Source: an uncultured Spirochaetia bacterium (GTDB taxonomy: Bacteria; Spirochaetota; Spirochaetia; SZUA-6; Bin103). From it: DNA of 64,000 nt. Both the position numbers and the translations under genes were made by a program. Positions 45,256 through 55,086 of this stretch are shown here, piece by piece; the stretch's first letter is position 1; each line of letters starts with the position of its first letter. The notes beneath the pieces are model-generated. The model ran no database searches and was not told where the DNA came from. It saw only the letters and a program-made list of their open reading frames with translations. The stretch lies in the NCBI GenBank assembly GCA_958296075.1, contig CATQHW010000002.1, positions 1,302,001-1,366,000 of the forward strand, read 5' to 3'.

Positions 45256-47556
45256 ATGAGTCAGCGGCTGTTTCCGATCCGGCACAGCGAGGCGGAGGCG
45301 ATCCTGGTGCGCCTGTTCGACCCGCGGCGCCACCCGCTCGGCGACTGGCGGATCGACGGCGTCCACTCGGCCGAGGTCGAACAGACCTTCCATTCGGTCC
45401 AATGCCGGTGGCCCGGCGGCCGTCCGCTGGCGGTGGCCCTGCGCCGCGAGGTGGAGATCGACGTAGGCGGCTACGACCTGCTGGTGCTTTGCGTGCAGTC
45501 CATGCGATCGACCGCGATCACCGTCCGCGCTACCGTCGACGGCTCGCCGCGCGTGATCGTCGACCGCGCCGCCGGCATCGACGCCGGTCAGGAACTGGAG
45601 GGAAAGATCGGCGGACGCCGCATCTCCAGCCTCGACATCGAGCTCACGGATACGGGCGCGATGCCCGGCATGGCCGACCTGTTCTGGCTTGGCGTGACCG
45701 ACAGCGCGGCGCGCGAGGCGCGGCGCACGCGCGTCCTGCCGTACCCCGGCGACTGGCACGATCTGTTGCTGCCCGACGGCGCCGCGCCGCCCTCCGCCGA
45801 GCCCCGGCTCGGCCTGTTCTTCGACGCCGCCGACCTGGAACGGCTGCGCTCGCGCGTGCAGGGACCGACCTGGGGGCCGGTCTACCGGCGCCTGCGCGAC
45901 CTGGCCGATTCGTACCGCGGCAGCGAGCCGTGGCGCGGCATCGGCCGCACCGTCAACAACTACCCGGTGCGCAACGGCCACCGCACCGACGGGCTCAACG
46001 AGCGCCACAACTGGATCGACATCGCGGCGATGCGCATCTGCGCCTTCGTGGGCCTGCTGGACGGCGATCGGGAACTGATGCGCGTCGCGCTCCATCACGC
46101 CCTGGCCGCCGCCCATTGCGACGTGTGGACGCCCGGCTTCATGAGCGCCATGCCGGGATCGAGTTGGGAGACGCGCGCCTTCAGCGAGTACCGCTACGCG
46201 ATCAACTGCATCTTCGCCTGGGACTGGGCGGGGTCGCTGCTGACCGGCGCGGGCCGCGAGCTGTTGGCGCAGGCGGTGTCGATCAAGGCGATGCCATGGA
46301 TACAGCAGACGTTGATGCGCCATCCGTACGTGCGCGGCAACAACCAGGGCATCTTCTTCGCGTTCGGCGGCATCGTAGTCAGCGTGGCGCTGGCCCGGCA
46401 CTGGCCGTACGGCGGCGATTTTCTGGAACCGTTTCGCGCGGCGCTGGACCAGACCGTGCGCGCCTACTACGCGGCCGACGGCGGCACCTACGAGGGGATC
46501 GGCTACGCGACCGGCGCCCTGCAGCAGGCGCTGGCCGGCTACGCGCTCTACGCCCGCCACCGCGACGTGCCGCTGGCCGACGTCGTTCCCGACGTCGTCG
46601 TCCGTACCGTGGACTACGTCACCGCCATGTTGAGCACGGAGCCGCCGGTCGGCGCGGTGATCAAGCACTCCGACGGCGGCCGCGCCGGCGTCTGCGTGAC
46701 GCCCGGATCGCTGGGGCTGCTGTGCCGGCTCTCGGACGATCCGGCGGTGCCGGCGCTGCTGGCCGGCGTCAACGAGGCGCTCCCTCGCACCAACTACGCC
46801 CCGGAGCACGAACTCAACATCGTCTACGGTCCGGACGAGCTGCCGCCGCCGTCCGTACGGCCGCCGGTCTTCCGCAACTTGACCGTGACCGGCCTGCTCT
46901 GCTCGAACCGGCCGACCCCGGACGGGCCGGTGCGGGTGCAGGTCATCGGCGGCCCCGCGCGCGCCGGGCACGGCCATGACGACCGCGGCAGCTTCGTCCT
47001 GGAGGCGTTCGGCGACGAGTTGGCGGTCGACCGCGGCCAGATGCCGTACGTCGATCCGCGCTCGTCCATCATCAAGTACGCCCGTTACCACAACTTGGCG
47101 GTCCCGCACGCGGACGACGGCACGCCGCTGCGGCAGCGCAACCCGTGCCCGGTCGCCACGGCGCCCGAGGGCGAGGGGGACGAGCGCCGCCTGCGCTGCC
47201 GGGTCGACCTGCGCGGCGTCTGGCCCGAGCCGGTCACGGGCGCCGAACGCCGGTTGGATTCGGACGATCCGGCGCTCATCGCGGTGACCGATCGGCTGCG
47301 GATGGAGCGGCCGCTCCCGGTCGGCTTCTACCTGCACAGCCGGTATCCGTGGCGGCGGCGCGGGCGCGGCTGGTTCACCCAGGGCCCGCACGGCCGGCTT
47401 ACGGTTACGCCGCGCTGGCGGCCGCATGCGGAGGAGGGCGGGGAGGACTTCATCCTGGGCACCAGGGAGCCGGCGTATCGCCTGCTGCTGGTCAGCGCGG
47501 CGGCGGCCGAGCATACGCTCGTGACCGATCTGGAGGTGGCGCTCAGGCGCGCATGA
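45256..47556 (+). CDS. Heparinase II/III-like polysaccharide lyase
   Basis: The 766-residue protein has an alpha/alpha-toroid part (RHNWIDIAAMRICAFVGLLD, EYRYAINCIFAWDWAGSLL, YYAADGGTYEGIGYATGALQ with the usual Tyr/His environment) and the heparinase II/III sheet module beginning GHGHDDRGSFVLEAFGDELA. The N-terminal 150 residues form a separate beta domain. A good ribosome site (AAGGGAG) precedes ATG 45256. No signal peptide was seen. It should cleave uronic-acid-containing glycans. Its end overlaps the convergent oxidase gene by 14 bases. Confidence 0.82.
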   Translation: MSQRLFPIRHSEAEAILVRLFDPRRHPLGDWRIDGVHSAEVEQTFHSVQCRWPGGRPLAVALRREVEIDVGGYDLLVLCVQSMRSTAITVRATVDGSPRVIVDRAAGIDAGQELEGKIGGRRISSLDIELTDTGAMPGMADLFWLGVTDSAAREARRTRVLPYPGDWHDLLLPDGAAPPSAEPRLGLFFDAADLERLRSRVQGPTWGPVYRRLRDLADSYRGSEPWRGIGRTVNNYPVRNGHRTDGLNERHNWIDIAAMRICAFVGLLDGDRELMRVALHHALAAAHCDVWTPGFMSAMPGSSWETRAFSEYRYAINCIFAWDWAGSLLTGAGRELLAQAVSIKAMPWIQQTLMRHPYVRGNNQGIFFAFGGIVVSVALARHWPYGGDFLEPFRAALDQTVRAYYAADGGTYEGIGYATGALQQALAGYALYARHRDVPLADVVPDVVVRTVDYVTAMLSTEPPVGAVIKHSDGGRAGVCVTPGSLGLLCRLSDDPAVPALLAGVNEALPRTNYAPEHELNIVYGPDELPPPSVRPPVFRNLTVTGLLCSNRPTPDGPVRVQVIGGPARAGHGHDDRGSFVLEAFGDELAVDRGQMPYVDPRSSIIKYARYHNLAVPHADDGTPLRQRNPCPVATAPEGEGDERRLRCRVDLRGVWPEPVTGAERRLDSDDPALIAVTDRLRMERPLPVGFYLHSRYPWRRRGRGWFTQGPHGRLTVTPRWRPHAEEGGEDFILGTREPAYRLLLVSAAAAEHTLVTDLEVALRRA

Positions 47557-48751
47557 GGTAGCCGCGGTCGAGCCGGTCCACGGCCGCGCAGCCGGTCAGC
47601 GCCATCGTCCTGCGCAGCTCCTCGGCCAGCAGCGCGATCGCGTAGTCCACGCCCGCCTCGCCGCCGGCGCCCAGGCCGTACAGGTAGAAGCGGCCGGCCA
47701 TGCAGGCGTCCGCGCCCAGGGCGAGCGCCTTGACGATGTCGCTGCCGCGGCGCACGCCGCCGTCGCAGATCACCGCCGCCCGGCCGGCCACGGCGTCCAC
47801 CACCGGTTCGACCAGGTCGACGGGAGCCGGCGCGCCGTCGACCTGGCGCCCGCCGTGGTTGGACAGCACGATCGCTTGGCAGCCCCGTTCGGCGGCCAGC
47901 TTGGCGTCGGCCACGGACTGGATGCCCTTGACCGCGAGCGGGCCGTCCCAGAGCGCGCGCAACCAGTCCAGATCGCGCCAGTTCACCGTCGGGTCGAATT
48001 GGGACGTGAGGTATGCGCCAAGCGCCACCGGCGTGGAGCCGCCGGCCGGCGACCGCCCGCGGAAGTTGGCGAACGCGATCGGTTCCGAGCGCGCGAAGTC
48101 CCAGGTCCAGCCCGGCCGCCGCAGTCCATCGAGCAACGTGCCGGGCCCCAACTGGGGCGGCAGCGTGAGGCCGTGGCGCACGTCGCGTTCCCGCCGCCCG
48201 GGAACAGCGGTGTCGACGGTCGGCATCAGCACGGCGTACCCGGCGGCCTGGGCGCGCTGCACCAGCTCCCGCACCAAACCGCGGTCGCGCAGCAGGTAGA
48301 GTTGGAACCAGAGCGGTCCGCGGCTGATCGCCGCCACCTCCTCGATGGAGCGGGTGCTCATCGTGGACAGGCAATAGGGCAGGCCGGCGCGGGCGGCGGC
48401 GCGCGCCACGGCCAACTCGCCCTGCGGGTCGGCGATGCGGGTAGATCCGGTAGGAGCCAGCACGAGCGGGACGCGGAGCGGCTGCCCCAGCAGCGTAGCG
48501 CCGGTGTCGACGGCCGACACGTCGCGGAGCACGCGCGGCGCGAACCGCCGGCGGCGGTAGGCGGCGGTGTTGGCGCGCAGCGTCACCTCATCCTCTGCGC
48601 CGCCGTCGATGTAGCCGAACACGCCGCGCGGCAGACGCCGCCGCGCCAGGCGGCGCAGCTCGGCTATGTTCACCGCCTGCGCGCGCAGCCGCTCGGCGCG
48701 CGTGCGCCCGCGGCGGCGGAAGCGCATGACCGAGCGTAGCGTCCGAAGCAT
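47543..48751 (-). CDS. FMN-dependent alpha-hydroxy-acid oxidase/dehydrogenase
   Basis: This 402-residue enzyme is of the lactate/glycolate oxidase family. It has FGYIDGGAEDEVTLRANTAA at the start of the barrel, LAPTGSTRIADPQGE, LWFQLYLLRDRG, and the catalytic His-Gly-Gly-Arg block IVLSNHGGRQVDGAPAP, followed by VICDGGVRRGSDIVKALALG for FMN phosphate binding. The first about 20 residues are arginine-rich. It oxidises an alpha-hydroxy acid to a keto acid. It is 21 bases downstream of the sialidase-like gene on the same strand. Confidence 0.92.
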   Translation of the reverse strand: MLRTLRSVMRFRRRGRTRAERLRAQAVNIAELRRLARRRLPRGVFGYIDGGAEDEVTLRANTAAYRRRRFAPRVLRDVSAVDTGATLLGQPLRVPLVLAPTGSTRIADPQGELAVARAAARAGLPYCLSTMSTRSIEEVAAISRGPLWFQLYLLRDRGLVRELVQRAQAAGYAVLMPTVDTAVPGRRERDVRHGLTLPPQLGPGTLLDGLRRPGWTWDFARSEPIAFANFRGRSPAGGSTPVALGAYLTSQFDPTVNWRDLDWLRALWDGPLAVKGIQSVADAKLAAERGCQAIVLSNHGGRQVDGAPAPVDLVEPVVDAVAGRAAVICDGGVRRGSDIVKALALGADACMAGRFYLYGLGAGGEAGVDYAIALLAEELRRTMALTGCAAVDRLDRGYLMRA

Positions 48752-48772
48752 GTCGGCCGGTCCGGTCGGGCG

Positions 48773-50044
48773 CTACGCCGAGCTCAGGAACTTCGTCAGA
48801 CGCGGCGTGTCCAGCGTGCGGGTGAGCCGGAACGAGCCGGCCGGTCCGTTGGGGTGGCCCATGTAGATGAAGACGTGCTGCACGCCGGCGGCTGCGTCGA
48901 TGACCGCGCCCCCCGGATGGAAGCCGTCGCCGTCCCGGTAGAAACTGCCGCCGCGGCGGTACAGGGTCGTCTCCAGCCGCCACCGCGCCGATTCCCAGTC
49001 GGCGGGATCGATGCTCCACAGGTCGACGCGCATCGCCTCGCGCCGGGAACGCACCGCCTCCAGACGGCCGGTCAACGGGTTGAAGTCGACGTCGACCGTG
49101 TCGATGCCGCGGCGGTTGCGCATGTTGGTCCGCTGCGTCTCCACGCGGTCGCCGGGTGCGCGCAAGCGCATCTGCAGGTGATCGGTGCGGGTGACCTGAT
49201 CCCGGCCGATCACCCACAGGCGGCCGTCGTGGAGCACGGCCGCCGGTTCGTGCTGCCCCGCCCAGTCGGGCAGCCGGTGATCGATGCGCTCCCATGACCG
49301 GCCGCCGTCACGGGAGCGGAGGACCACCAGGAACGGGCGGCCGTGGTCGCCGGGCGCGTCCACGGCGTTCGGGGCGTAGTTCGCGCCCTCGGCGCCGGCC
49401 GGCACGTAGCCGACGGTGTTGCCGAACGCCAGCAGGCCGTGGTCCGGGTGGTCGATGATGCGCGGTCCCAGGTAGACGATGTCGCCGGGGGTGGTGTCTT
49501 CCCGGAACGGCTCGCTCTGGTGCTCCCAGGTGACGCCGCCGTCTTCCGACCGGAACGAGCCGTAGTTGCAGAGCACCACCACCGTGCCGTCGCGGGCGGC
49601 GCCGATGGCGTTGAGGTGGAGTTTGTAGCCCTGCCGGCCGGGGTTGAACGGCCCGAACTTGTAGCGGTGCGACAGCGGCAGCTCGCCGCCGCGGTTGCGT
49701 TCCGCGCCCATCGCGTCGCGCAGGTCGTACGACGCGCTCCAGGTGGCGCCGCCGTCGGTCGATCGGGTCGCCATGGAGAAGGTCGAGTCGGCGCCGCCGC
49801 GTCCAGCGCCCTTGGGATTGTGGCCGGGGATGCGGCGGTGGATCACGACCAGCGCGTCCCCGGCCGCGGTCGCCACCGGCCAGCCGAAATGGTCGTTGTC
49901 GCCGGGAGGGTCCACCGGCAGCGCCACGGGGGCGAGTTCCATGAGCCCGGCGGCCCGCGCGCGTTCGAGCAGCGTCGTCTGCTCCGGCGGCGCGTCCATG
50001 AGGCGGCGTTCGAGTGTCCGGACGGCAGGATCGGCGCGTGTCAT
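48773..50044 (-). CDS. Sialidase-like BNR propeller protein
   Basis: The 423-residue protein carries Asp-box motifs SMATRSTDGGATWSASYDLR, SFRSEDGGVTWEHQS and VVLRSRDGGRSWERIDHRL, with intervening strands of a six-bladed propeller. Residues of a true sialidase (Arg triad) cannot be assigned with confidence, so it may be an exo-sialidase or another glycan-acting propeller. No signal peptide. It is first in a two-gene minus-strand unit with the FMN enzyme and divergent from rlpA. Confidence 0.78.
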   Translation of the reverse strand: MTRADPAVRTLERRLMDAPPEQTTLLERARAAGLMELAPVALPVDPPGDNDHFGWPVATAAGDALVVIHRRIPGHNPKGAGRGGADSTFSMATRSTDGGATWSASYDLRDAMGAERNRGGELPLSHRYKFGPFNPGRQGYKLHLNAIGAARDGTVVVLCNYGSFRSEDGGVTWEHQSEPFREDTTPGDIVYLGPRIIDHPDHGLLAFGNTVGYVPAGAEGANYAPNAVDAPGDHGRPFLVVLRSRDGGRSWERIDHRLPDWAGQHEPAAVLHDGRLWVIGRDQVTRTDHLQMRLRAPGDRVETQRTNMRNRRGIDTVDVDFNPLTGRLEAVRSRREAMRVDLWSIDPADWESARWRLETTLYRRGGSFYRDGDGFHPGGAVIDAAAGVQHVFIYMGHPNGPAGSFRLTRTLDTPRLTKFLSSA

Positions 50045-50097
50045 GCGGCGATCGTAGCAGCTTCGCCGATCGGGGGGCGATTCTGCCGATAGACTAG

Positions 50098-50472
50098 ATG
50101 ATGGCCGTCCGTCTGCTCCACGCGGGAATCGTCGTCTGCCTGGTCGTCGCCGGCTGCGCGACCTGGACGGATCCGGCCGGAGAGGTGGGCGACGCGTCCT
50201 GGTACGGACCCGGCTTCCACGGCCGAAAGACCGCCAGCGGCGAGGTGTTCGACATGCACGCGCGCACCGCCGCGCACCGCACGCTGCCGTTCGGCGCGCT
50301 GGTGCGGGTGACTCGCCTCAATACCGGCGCCTCCACGGTCGTGCGGATCAACGACCGCGGGCCGTCCAAGGCGGGGCGCGTCATCGACCTGTCGAACGGC
50401 GCCGCCCGCGACCTCGACATGGTGCGGGACGGGGTGGTGCGGGTCAGGATCGACGTGATCCAACTCCCCTAG
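50098..50472 (+). CDS. rlpA: RlpA-family septal ring lytic transglycosylase (lipoprotein)
   Basis: RlpA proteins cleave or bind denuded peptidoglycan at the septum. The 124-residue product has a lipobox (VVCLVVAGC, Cys20) and a complete double-psi beta-barrel: GDASWYGPGFHGRKTASGE with the catalytic-type Glu, MHARTAAHRTLPFG, VRINDRGP with the Asp, and GRVIDLSNGAARDLDM. There is no SPOR domain, so it is a short form. It has its own 53-base upstream region shared with the divergent sialidase-like gene. Confidence 0.93.
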   Translation: MMAVRLLHAGIVVCLVVAGCATWTDPAGEVGDASWYGPGFHGRKTASGEVFDMHARTAAHRTLPFGALVRVTRLNTGASTVVRINDRGPSKAGRVIDLSNGAARDLDMVRDGVVRVRIDVIQLP

Positions 50473-50495
50473 ACGGAGCGAAGGGGCGGACGGGA

Positions 50496-50523
50496 ACCGC
50501 GCCTCGCCGGGGCGAGGCGCGGT
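50496..50523. terminator. Strong hairpin between convergent genes
   Basis: A perfect 13-bp-arm inverted repeat, ACCGCGCCTCGCC-GG-GGCGAGGCGCGGT, lies between the rlpA stop (50472) and the solute-binding-protein stop (50559), which are convergent. There is no T-run on either side, so it may act as a bidirectional terminator with factor help or as a 3' stabiliser. Confidence 0.65.
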
Positions 50524-50558
50524 AGTCCCACTGCCGGAATCCCACTACTGGGACGCCG

Positions 50559-52241
50559 TTAGAAGAAGTCCGACCAGCGCGGCATCTTGGCGATCTCCGC
50601 CATCAGATCGTCGCCGCCGGCGGCCATCCAGTCGGCGACGTACCGGTCCCATTCGGCGTCGATGTCGATCTCGCCGGTGACCGCCTTGGCGAAGAACTCG
50701 GCGGTCATGGTCTGCAGCGCCTCGCCGCGGCGTCCCGTGACCTCCCGGAAGTCGGTCTCGTTGAAGATGTCGAAGTACTCGGTGGCGAACGTCCGGCTCT
50801 GCACGCGATCGCCGAACAGGTGGTTGAGTATCCACGCGGTCTGCTGCGCGGGATAGGTGAACGCGAAGCTCTCCACCGGACTGTAGTTGGGGTAGTTGGT
50901 GGGGAAACCACCGCGCGCCGGCGCGTCCGCGGGCCGCTCGTCGGCGGGTATCCGCCGCGTCTGCGACCGGTACGGCTCGCCCGCCCACTCCCAGTGGACG
51001 CCTTGCTGCCCGTGGTTGTACTCCCACTGGATCCACAGATCGATCCCTTCCTCCGTGCCGTCGTTGAGCCGGTACTTGGAGTTGATGATCTGCATCACGC
51101 GCGCGGTCTTGGCGTCGTCGAGGTTCTTGTTCATCATCTGCACCTGCGACCGCACGTAGGAGGTGCCGTACATGCCGGCGAACTGCTCGCCGCGCGGCCC
51201 GATCGGCGCGAACATCACGAGCTCGACGCCGGCGGCCACCTCCTCGTCGGAGATCATGTTGTCCGGCGGGCGGGCCGGCACGCGGCCGACGTAGTTGTAG
51301 TTGGAGTTGTAGACCCCGAACGCGCCGGTCGCCGCCTTCTCCCAGCTCGCGCCGCGGTCGATGGTGAAGAACTCGCTGTCGATCAGGCCCATGTCCCACC
51401 AGCGCGCCACCAGCTCGGTGAACTCCTTGAAGCGCGGGCTGACGTGGGCGACGTAGAGTTGGCCGTCCACGTACTGGTTGCGGTCCAGATTCATGGTCGG
51501 CACGCCCAGCGCGCCCTGGATCGCTCCCCACGGCCACGAGCCGTAGGGACTGGCGCCCTGCGTGTAGGCGCCGTAAGGGATCGTGTCGTTCTTGCCGTTG
51601 CCGTCCGGATCGCCGTCGCGGTAGGCGACCAGCAGGTTCTCCAGCCAGTCCAGGGTCAGGGCGTCGTTCTCGTAGTAGTGGATGCCGCGCGCCAGGAAAG
51701 CCTTGGTCGCGTCGTAGTCGGGCAGCTCCACGCCCAGCGCGTCCAGCCAGTCCTTGCGGGTGAACAGGTGGAACACCGACGCCATCGAGCCTTCGGCGAT
51801 GGCGCCCATGGCCATCTGCTCTCCCTCCATGTCCGGCGCACGAAAGATCTTCCAGATGGCCGGATAGCGCTCGTCCATGGCGCGCGCGTAGTCGGGCGCG
51901 TTGGTGCGCAGCATCTCTTCCGGCAGACTGCGGACCACCTGATCCTCGTACAGCGTCAAAGTGTTCAGACAACACGGCGCGCCGGTGTCCGGGAACTCGC
52001 CGGCGGCTACCATGATGCGCTCGGCCTCGCCGTCGAAACGCGCCACGCCGTTCAGGGTGATCGTGACGTCGAACATCTCCTCGAGCTGGCCGATCCACCA
52101 CGACTCGCCGGGCGAGTCTCCCAGCCACGTGATCTCCAGGTGGGCGTCGCCGGCCGCCGCCTCCTCGTCGCCGGCCGCCGGCACGGTCGCGGGAACGGCC
52201 AGCGCCAGCGCCAGCGCGATCGCCATCGTCTTGTTGCGCAT
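50559..52241 (-). CDS. ABC-transporter extracellular solute-binding protein (LipO-like)
   Basis: The 560-residue protein binds an oligosaccharide for the permeases upstream. It has a cleavable signal peptide (KTMAIALALALAVPATVPAA) without lipobox, then ITWLGDSPGESWWIGQLEEM, IPYGAYTQGASPYGSWPWGA and YNHGQQGVHWEWAG, typical of the LplB/YtcP-linked binding proteins. ATG at 52241 has AGGAGG nine bases upstream. It is the last gene of the three-gene importer operon; no ATPase gene is encoded here, so a shared MsiK-type ATPase elsewhere is presumably used. Confidence 0.87.
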   Translation of the reverse strand: MRNKTMAIALALALAVPATVPAAGDEEAAAGDAHLEITWLGDSPGESWWIGQLEEMFDVTITLNGVARFDGEAERIMVAAGEFPDTGAPCCLNTLTLYEDQVVRSLPEEMLRTNAPDYARAMDERYPAIWKIFRAPDMEGEQMAMGAIAEGSMASVFHLFTRKDWLDALGVELPDYDATKAFLARGIHYYENDALTLDWLENLLVAYRDGDPDGNGKNDTIPYGAYTQGASPYGSWPWGAIQGALGVPTMNLDRNQYVDGQLYVAHVSPRFKEFTELVARWWDMGLIDSEFFTIDRGASWEKAATGAFGVYNSNYNYVGRVPARPPDNMISDEEVAAGVELVMFAPIGPRGEQFAGMYGTSYVRSQVQMMNKNLDDAKTARVMQIINSKYRLNDGTEEGIDLWIQWEYNHGQQGVHWEWAGEPYRSQTRRIPADERPADAPARGGFPTNYPNYSPVESFAFTYPAQQTAWILNHLFGDRVQSRTFATEYFDIFNETDFREVTGRRGEALQTMTAEFFAKAVTGEIDIDAEWDRYVADWMAAGGDDLMAEIAKMPRWSDFF

Positions 52242-52328
52242 TGTCAGGTCCTCCTGTGGATGCGGATTTCGCGCCGGCCTGCGCGGCCGGCGGGTCATTG
52301 CGCTCAGCCCCATGCTACACGAAACCGG

Positions 52329-53264
52329 TCAACCTTTCAGGGAGCCGATGAAGATGCCCTTGACCATGTGCCGCTGGATGAAGGGGTAGACCAGGATGAT
52401 CGGGCCGATCGTCAGCACGGTGATCGCGGCCCGCACCGACGGCAGCGGCAGCAGGTCGACCTCCTCCTCGAACGACGCCAGCTCCAGGCGCACCGCGGTC
52501 ATGTCCTGCAGCATGCGGCGCAACAGGAACTGCAGCACGTGCTTGTCGCGGCTCTTGGTGAAGAGCATGGCGTGGAACCACTCGTTCCAGTGGTGGACCG
52601 ACGCCCACAGCACCACCACGGCGATCACCGGCGCCGACAGCGGCACGACGATGCGGACCAGCACCTGCAGGTAGTTGGCGCCGTCGATCAGGGCCGCCTC
52701 CTCGTACGCCGGGTCGAGCGTCATCAGGAAGTTGCGCATGATCACGATGTAGAAGCCGTTGGCCATCACCGGCAGCACCAGCGCCAGGCGCGTGTCCATC
52801 AGCCCCAGCCTGCGCACCAGCAGATAGAGCGGGATCAGGCCGCCGCCGAAGAACAGGGTGATCACCACGTACAGCGTCAGCAGGGTGCGGCCCGGCAGGT
52901 CGCGCTTCGCCAGCGGATAGGCCATCAGCAACGTGCACGCCAGGGTCAGGACGGTGCCGAGCGCCACGCGCAGGATCGAGTTGAAGTAGCCGACGCGGAC
53001 GTTGCCGTACTGCGACACCGAGTACTGGTAGGCGTAGGTCGACCAGTTGTCGTTCCAGAACTTGAAGCCCAGGTGGACCAGCTCCTCGGGACCGGCGAAC
53101 GAGGTGAGGACGATCCGCCAGAACGGGTAGACGATGGTGAAGCAGAACAGCAGCAGCGCCGTTACGTTCACCACGCCGAAGGCGGCCTCGCCCAACGTGC
53201 GCCGCCGCAGCCAGGAACCGGCGTGCCCGGCGGTCGCCGGCCGCGACAGGTCACCAGATGCCAT
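52329..53264 (-). CDS. Carbohydrate ABC transporter permease (YtcP type)
   Basis: This 311-residue inner-membrane permease has about six transmembrane segments and the EAA loop EEAALIDGANYLQVLVRIVV that docks the ATPase. The end VYPFIQRHMVKGIFIGSLKG is the hallmark of this permease type. Its start overlaps the LplB-type permease end by 14 bases, implying coupled synthesis of the heterodimer. Confidence 0.92.
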   Translation of the reverse strand: MASGDLSRPATAGHAGSWLRRRTLGEAAFGVVNVTALLLFCFTIVYPFWRIVLTSFAGPEELVHLGFKFWNDNWSTYAYQYSVSQYGNVRVGYFNSILRVALGTVLTLACTLLMAYPLAKRDLPGRTLLTLYVVITLFFGGGLIPLYLLVRRLGLMDTRLALVLPVMANGFYIVIMRNFLMTLDPAYEEAALIDGANYLQVLVRIVVPLSAPVIAVVVLWASVHHWNEWFHAMLFTKSRDKHVLQFLLRRMLQDMTAVRLELASFEEEVDLLPLPSVRAAITVLTIGPIILVYPFIQRHMVKGIFIGSLKG

Positions 53265-54204
53265 ACTGGTTGTAACGCTTGATGACGACGTTGGCGCTCA
53301 CCAGGAGCGCCACGCCGATCGCGTTCTTGAACAGGCCCACGGCGGTCGCGTAGCCGTACTCGGCGCGCAAGATGCCGACGCGGTATTCGTAGGTGTCCAG
53401 GATGTCGGCCACCTCGTACACCAGCGGGTGGTAGAGGTTGAACACCTGATCGAAGCCGGCGTTGAGCAGACGGCCCACCTGCAGGAGGAAGACCACGGTG
53501 ATCACCGGCACCAGCGACGGCACGGTGATGTGCCAGGCCATGCGCACGCGGCCCGCCCCGTCCAGGGCCGCCACTTCGTAGATCTCCGGGTCGATCGTGG
53601 AGATGGCGGCGAAGTAGATGATGCTGCCCCAGCCGATCGCCTGCCAGATGTGGGTGGCGACCAGCATCGCGCGGAAGAACTCGGGATCGGCCAGCAGGTT
53701 GGGGATTCGCTCGGCGCCCAGGAGCGTGCCGAAGAAGAACGGCACGCCGCGCTGCGGGGAGAGCAGCTCCTCGATGATGCCGGCCAGCACCACCCACGAC
53801 ATGAAGTGCGGCAGGTAGGAGATCGACTGGATGGTGCGCTTCAGCGAGTCGGTGCGTATCTCGTTGATCAGGATGGCCAGCACGATCGGCGCCGGAAAGG
53901 CGAAGACGACCTTGAGGACGCTGATGACGACGCTGTTGCGCACGATGCGGGGAAAGAAGGGATCGGTGAACAGGTCGCGGAAGTGCTGGAAGTCGTTCCA
54001 GGGGCTGCCCAGGATTCCCTGGTTGGGGTTGAAGTCCTTGAAGGCGAGCAGGATCCCGTAGATCGGGATGTAGTGGAAGACGAACAGCGCTGCCGCCGGG
54101 ATGACGCAGAACCCGTAGAGCATCAGGTACTTGCGCGCCCGGCGGCGGCGCTCGCCGCGCAACGCGCCCAGGGTCCTGCGGTCCAGGGTGGATGCCGTGC
54201 TCAT
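53251..54204 (-). CDS. Carbohydrate ABC transporter permease (LplB type)
   Basis: The 317-residue permease starts with a basic segment (LRGERRRRARKYLMLYGFCV), followed by HYIPIYGILLAFKDFNPNQG typical of LplB, about six transmembrane helices, and the EAA loop YEVAALDGAGRVRMAWHITV. The end KRYNQYGIW is the LplB signature. ATG at 54204 is chosen because homology begins there; the frame is open upstream as antisense of another gene. First gene of the importer operon. Confidence 0.92.
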   Translation of the reverse strand: MSTASTLDRRTLGALRGERRRRARKYLMLYGFCVIPAAALFVFHYIPIYGILLAFKDFNPNQGILGSPWNDFQHFRDLFTDPFFPRIVRNSVVISVLKVVFAFPAPIVLAILINEIRTDSLKRTIQSISYLPHFMSWVVLAGIIEELLSPQRGVPFFFGTLLGAERIPNLLADPEFFRAMLVATHIWQAIGWGSIIYFAAISTIDPEIYEVAALDGAGRVRMAWHITVPSLVPVITVVFLLQVGRLLNAGFDQVFNLYHPLVYEVADILDTYEYRVGILRAEYGYATAVGLFKNAIGVALLVSANVVIKRYNQYGIW

Positions 54205-54294
54205 GACGGGTGGGGTGGGAGTGTACCGGGTCTCAGGGCCGGGGTCAGGGGACCGTCCTGGCGCGGGCGGCGGCGTTCCGGTACCGTGGCCGCC

Positions 54295-55074
54295 ATGACC
54301 GCAGCGAACGACCTCAGGATCGGCGCGCAGCTCTATACGGTGCGCGGCCACACGGAGACCGCCGGCGCGGTGGCGGAGACCTTCGCCAAGGTGCGCGCCA
54401 TCGGCTACACCGGCGTGCAGGTCTCCGCCTTCGGCGCCGTCGATCCGGCGGACGTGGCGCGTCTGGCGCGGGAACACGGCCTGGAGATCGCGGCGACGCA
54501 CTTCGGGTGGGACGAGTTCCTCACCGATCTCGACCGGCTGATCGACATCCACCGGCGCTGGGAGTGCCGGCACGCCGCCATCGGCGGCCTGCCCGCCGAC
54601 TATCTCGGCGCCGGCGGGATCGAGCGCTTCGCCGCCGAGCTGGGGCCGATCGCCGAACGGCTGGCCGCCGCCGGCATCGATTTCTCCTACCACAACCACA
54701 GCCACGAACTGGCCCGCTGCGGCGCGCGCACCTGGCTAGCGGAACTGTATGGCGCGGTGCCGGCGGAGGCGCTGCAGGCGGAGCTCGACGTCTACTGGCT
54801 GGTAGCCGGCGGCGCTGACCCGGTGCAGTGGATCGACGATCTGCGCGGCCGGCAGAGCGTCATCCACTTCAAGGACATGGCGGTGTTGCCGGACCGCACG
54901 CAGCGCTTCGCCGAGGTGGGCGAAGGCAACCTCAACTGGGCGAAGATCGTGCCGGCGTGCCGGACGGCCGGGATCGAGTGGGCGCTCATCGAGCAGGACG
55001 ACTGCTACGGACAGGACCCGTTCGCCTGCCTGGCGACCAGCTACCGCAACCTGCGCGGCATGGGGCTGTCGTAA
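54295..55074 (+). CDS. Sugar phosphate isomerase/epimerase (xylose-isomerase-like TIM barrel)
   Basis: The 259-residue enzyme has the TIM-barrel starts IGAQLYTVRGHT and AIGYTGVQVSAFG, then metal-site segments FSYHNHSHEL (His), LQAELDVYWLVAGG (Asp) and IHFKDMA (His/Lys), with a terminal Glu in ALIEQDDC. It likely isomerises or epimerises a sugar or inositol-type intermediate from the imported glycan. It is divergent from the importer operon with about 90 bases between the starts, so the two may share regulation. Confidence 0.9.
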   Translation: MTAANDLRIGAQLYTVRGHTETAGAVAETFAKVRAIGYTGVQVSAFGAVDPADVARLAREHGLEIAATHFGWDEFLTDLDRLIDIHRRWECRHAAIGGLPADYLGAGGIERFAAELGPIAERLAAAGIDFSYHNHSHELARCGARTWLAELYGAVPAEALQAELDVYWLVAGGADPVQWIDDLRGRQSVIHFKDMAVLPDRTQRFAEVGEGNLNWAKIVPACRTAGIEWALIEQDDCYGQDPFACLATSYRNLRGMGLS

Positions 55075-55086
55075 CGCTGCGGCCTG